In this document: positions 60,867 to 64,000 of the stretch, one piece after another
Position numbering within the stretch: the first letter of the stretch is position 1
Layout: the number at the start of each line of letters is the position of its first letter
Source of the DNA: Ophiura sarsii
Lineage: Eukaryota > Echinodermata > Ophiuroidea > Amphilepidida > Ophiuridae
Assembly (NCBI GenBank): GCA_035610835.1
Contig: CM069457.1
Location: 44,433,319-44,497,318 of the forward strand
Length of the DNA stretch: 64,000 bases
Direction: 5' to 3'
Position numbers and translations under genes: made by a program
The notes under the pieces: generated by a model
Seen by the model: the letters and a program-made list of their open reading frames with translations, nothing else
What the model was told of the DNA's origin: nothing
Database searches by the model: none

Positions 60867-61122
60867 TTGATGTTTGTAGTATACCTTTTGTTCCGCAATT
60901 GGGTTCACAACGGTAACGCCCTGTTCCGTATTGTTTGTGAATTCGTAGCCAGGATTGTCTGCGCCAGGTGGTGCGTCAGGATCTATTGCTGTTATGTAAC
61001 CAGTGCTGACATCTATCCGGGCATTAACTTCAGTCAGCTTCCTATCTAGTTCCTTCACCAGGGCAGTGAACGTTGGACGCGACTTCGAGAATTTCTGCCA
61101 GCATTTCAGCATGAATTTATAC
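60840..61122 (-). CDS. Kinase last exon: helix H/I and tail
   Basis: 283 nt, acceptor ATTACAG. Encodes YKFMLKCW, SRPTF and a tail with DNPGYEF. The stop lies inside a perfect hairpin. A GTATAC after AEQK could be an alternative donor, so the last 12 residues are less certain. Confidence 0.85.
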
Positions 61123-63238
61123 CTGTAATAATGTAACAAATATCTAACACTATGTGAGTAGCAACACAAAATGTTTGGAACTTGTTTGAGCTGTTTTATA
61201 TCTGCGCTTTCAAGTATAGAGAAGTTAAAACTGGCATTAAACAATGTTTAAAATCATGTTTACGTATCCCGTTTTTGCTTTGTTTACTTACGACCCTCGT
61301 TTTGCTTATGCGGAAGATGCGTTACATATTACCTTAAAAAGCTGAAAAATGTCAATAAATGGAATTCTTAATTAATCTACATTAATAACATCGGGTGATC
61401 AAAATCCAACTATAAGGCCCCTCCAAGTTGATTTTTAGTTTCCCGTAACTTTTGTTTTCAAAATTAGTGAGGCAACTTTTTCATTATTCATTATTCATTA
61501 TTTTTACGACTTTCATTATTATACAAAATGTGGGTGTCAGACGTATAATAATTGTTATACACCGCTGCAACCTATCAAAGAATGATATTGGGTCAATTTA
61601 GATAATATCGTCAGCCTGCTTCGATAATCATGATAATTGCCTAACTCACTATTCAGCGCCGAAATAGAGCTTTTTGCTTAAATCATGACCTTATTACATT
61701 ATGCATATGCTATAATAATGCCGACGTCATTGACCAATCAAAAGTGTTGATAAATACACAATTTCAATTCTGCCTAAGTCAGCCTTGTGAGTTAGGCAGA
61801 TTGTCATAATTATGTAAAATGTTTAAAATGGGTCATATTCACTTGTGTTAGGCCTATAACAAGCCACATTTCACTTAAATGTATATCTCCAACCTAATTC
61901 TATCCAACAGTCACTGCTCCTGTTGGAATTCACCTGCACGGTTCATGGTGCTATTCAACATATCGTCAGCCTGCTTCGATAATTGCCTAACTCACTTTTC
62001 ATATTTTTGTTTTTTTCTAAAAACTAGAAAAAAATTGACTTAGGCAATTATCGAAGCAGGCTGACGAAATGTAAGTTACCGAAAGGCTATTCTCTGGTCA
62101 AAATGAATAAACATTTCACTTCATCACACAAAATGCATGAACTACGACGTTTTTATTGCAAAAAAGGTATATTTTTCTCAGAAATGTCAACAATTATTTC
62201 AAACGCGGGTACGAAAATAAAGCAAACTTTGCGGGACTTAATCCTATCTATTACCCGAAGCAAGTATACTGAAGCTAGTACTGAAGCACACTGGTTAATT
62301 GTTGGATAACGGGAATAAAAATGCAGGTATTATGTAGTAATTCTTTTCAAAATGGTAAATGTTGAGAAATGATACCTACATGTAATCAGGGCATGCTGGA
62401 GGCTTCTCCAGACGATATCCGGTTTCCAACTCTACCAGGATTTTGTTGGGGCTCCATTTGCGGTTATACGGGGTTTCGCCATAACTATACACTTCATACA
62501 TCACGATTCCAAATGACCAGCTGTTCAGGGGATAAGAACACACGTGTGCATTTAGAAATTCATTACTAGCCGGAGATAACATCGATGTACTGACACAAAT
62601 TTCATGTCGTGTCTTATTTTAAACGACTCTTTTGGTAGACAGGTAAAGCAAGTTCTTTTCTTAATATTTCGGAATTGTGATTTTAAAAAAGTGTTTATAT
62701 TCCAACTTTCGCAAGCTAAAAAAGAAAAGAAAAGGTATAACATTGCGTTTTAATGCTGCCAAATGTCCATTCCCACTCAAAGCCATCAGGAGAGAGGGGA
62801 ACTCTTCCCCCTGACCTCGGCCCCCTCTGCCCCCTGTCGGCAGGTATTTGCTAATTACTGCTACTTGTTATGTATGAACAGTTGCTATGTAGACTCTATG
62901 TATGAAACGTCTGCACATACTCTATGTATATGATTTGTTATGTTGAGGTTAATGAAAATTACATTAAGCGGATGTTTTAATCGTGAACACTAAAACTTTA
63001 GTAGTTTTCCTTACACGTCACTTCTGATGTGGAAGTATTTGCCATTACTTTTCAGCGTCTCCAAGCTCACCCATCGTGGTCGAAACGGTCTAGTTTCTTG
63101 TCTGTCAATCGGAGCATTGTTAAGGTAAAGATCGACCGCCAGGCCAAAATCGGCAATTTTTACCTCCAAGTCCTCTCCGACTAGCACGTTGCTGGCGGCC
63201 AAATCGCCGTTGTAAATGCGGCTACTTGATAAGAAGTT
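60840..63238 (-). CDS. Receptor-type tyrosine kinase, 3' part (C-lobe and tail), three exons
   Basis: Exons 63238-63015, 62520-62380 and 61122-60840 join in frame (215 residues and stop). In order: catalytic loop GDLAASNVLV, DFG in IADFGLAV, an activation loop with one Tyr (DLYL), SLE in place of APE, SDVWSFGIVMYEVYSYG (helix F) and FMLKCWQKFSKSRPTF (tyrosine kinase C-terminal signature). The short tail has GYEF. The catalytic Asp, the Asn and DFG are kept, but the usual HRD reads NGD and AAR reads AAS, so activity may be altered. The lobe pattern is that of an RTK, not a Ser/Thr kinase; subfamily not assigned. The N-lobe and any ectodomain lie beyond the right edge. The FN3 receptor follows downstream on the same strand, but a stop codon and about 11 kb separate them. 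Confidence 0.9.
61590..62075. mobile_element. Nested inverted repeats in a kinase intron
   Basis: TCGTCAGCCTGCTTCGATAA occurs at about 61608 and 61963, and its complement at about 62045. The last two form a hairpin around an A/T-rich loop. TGCCTAAGTCAG and TGAGTTAGGCA form another near 61780. Confidence 0.65.
62380..62520 (-). CDS. Kinase exon: helix F to G
   Basis: 141 nt, phase 2 to 2, acceptor GAACAG, donor GTAGGT. Encodes WSFGIVMYEVYSYGETPY and the helix G region, ending CPDY and a split Met codon. Confidence 0.92.
63015..63238 (-). CDS. Kinase exon: catalytic loop to helix F start
   Basis: 224 nt, phase 0 to 2, acceptor ATCATTAG, donor GTAAGG. Carries the GDLAAS loop, DFG and SLE; ends RSDV, with the Val codon split. 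Confidence 0.92.
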
Positions 63239-64000
63239 CTAATGATAAAAAAACAAAACAATGAGTTTAGTTAGGGTGTATTGACATGGAAAAGTCCCCA
63301 TGTTATCTCCGAGAACTCGCTTTGCCAGTGAGATATCTGGGGTCTCTTGTCATGAAAGGGGGAGGGGGGCAAAGGGTATGTTTTCCGGTGAACACTAGTT
63401 CGACCCTAAGGTGTGGAAAAAAACCTCCGGGGCTGGGCTCTCTATTCCACCGAATGACGTCGCATCCGAAACTTGATGGGCGCTTAGCGCGAATGTTTGG
63501 AACAGATTTACAAGAATCTGGTCATCATTAAGGTGTCGTCGTCGACGCTGTATTGATCATGGTTGATTATTTGTGACCCTATTAATGATGGAGCGCCAAC
63601 GTTGTCTATTTTGTGGTGTACTTTTGTCTTAAACGGGCTGCAATATTTATATTCGTTAATAAATGCGCGCATAGCGCGCGAAAATATGCCATTTGTATAC
63701 TAAATTGCTACATGTATGAACTTACACTTGTAAGGATTATGAGTTACCAACCCCGTTGTACAACAAAACATCAATTTAAAGATTCTGAATTTCCCACTAG
63801 TAGTTGGGGAGCATAGAGGCTGATATAGGGAGTTATATACCAACATGTTCTTTGAAATCAGTAAAATTAAAACCTAAGTGGACATCCTTGCCAACTTGGG
63901 TCGTTGATTGACTTTGATTTAGGGTAGAAGGTCACATGTGTTTCAATGTGTTTCGAAAGAATGTATGCTCCCCCATAAAACTCTATGAATAGTCACAATA
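63239..64000. other. Kinase intron running off the window
   Basis: No N-lobe exon (glycine loop, VAVK-type Lys or helix C) recognised on the minus strand. The plus frame at 63286-63531 has no family features. Confidence 0.55.

Noticed and set aside
21571..63238. The FN3 exons and kinase exons as one gene
   Set aside because: The kinase exons lie upstream in transcription order and end in a stop; FN3 domains would follow the kinase, and a signal-peptide exon intervenes.

Overview
The window is intron-rich, AT-rich animal DNA. Coding sequence sits in short exons with GT/AG borders on the minus strand, inside introns full of DNA transposons, foldback elements, LINEs, poly(C) tracts and minisatellites. 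The repeat types and receptor architecture suggest a marine invertebrate, perhaps a deuterostome, but the sequence alone does not fix the taxon. One 100-N assembly gap lies at 20154-20253.

There are three protein-coding loci, all on the minus strand. From right to left: (1) 60840-63238 holds the last three exons of a receptor-type tyrosine kinase (C-lobe and tail); its N-lobe and any ectodomain lie beyond the right edge. (2) 21571-47931 is a complete gene whose 12 exons join without a frame break into 992 residues: signal peptide, eight fibronectin type III (FN3) domains, one membrane helix and a tail with six tyrosine motifs but no kinase or phosphatase domain. The tail contains an ITAM-spaced pair, YQGL-x10-YQDL. 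(3) 3344-16948 is a partial paralogue with at least five FN3 domains; its membrane and tail exons should lie just left of base 1, and no signal-peptide exon was found.

The 3' halves of genes 2 and 3 belong to a segmental duplication (about 105-7885 and 22762-28535). Because introns align as well as exons, each copy is an empty-site reference for the other. This exposes insertions specific to one copy: a 3-layer nest at 908-3074, TA-flanked or foldback elements at 392-839, 4061-4567 and 5802-6504 on the left, and elements at 23600-23880, 25587-26486 and 28540-31369 on the right.

Two retrotransposon events touch gene 2 exons. A 5'-truncated LINE at 47957-49505 is flanked by 127-bp direct repeats, each carrying the whole signal-peptide exon, so the gene has two nearly identical first exons. 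A second LINE in the intron before exon 7 is part of a tandem duplication that leaves a broken copy of exon 7 upstream of the intact one.

The rest is introns and intergenic DNA with mostly nonautonomous transposons: Tc1/mariner-like (TA target), one piggyBac-like (TTAA target), motif-dense elements and long palindromes. No credible plus-strand host gene, intact tRNA gene, rRNA or CRISPR array was seen.
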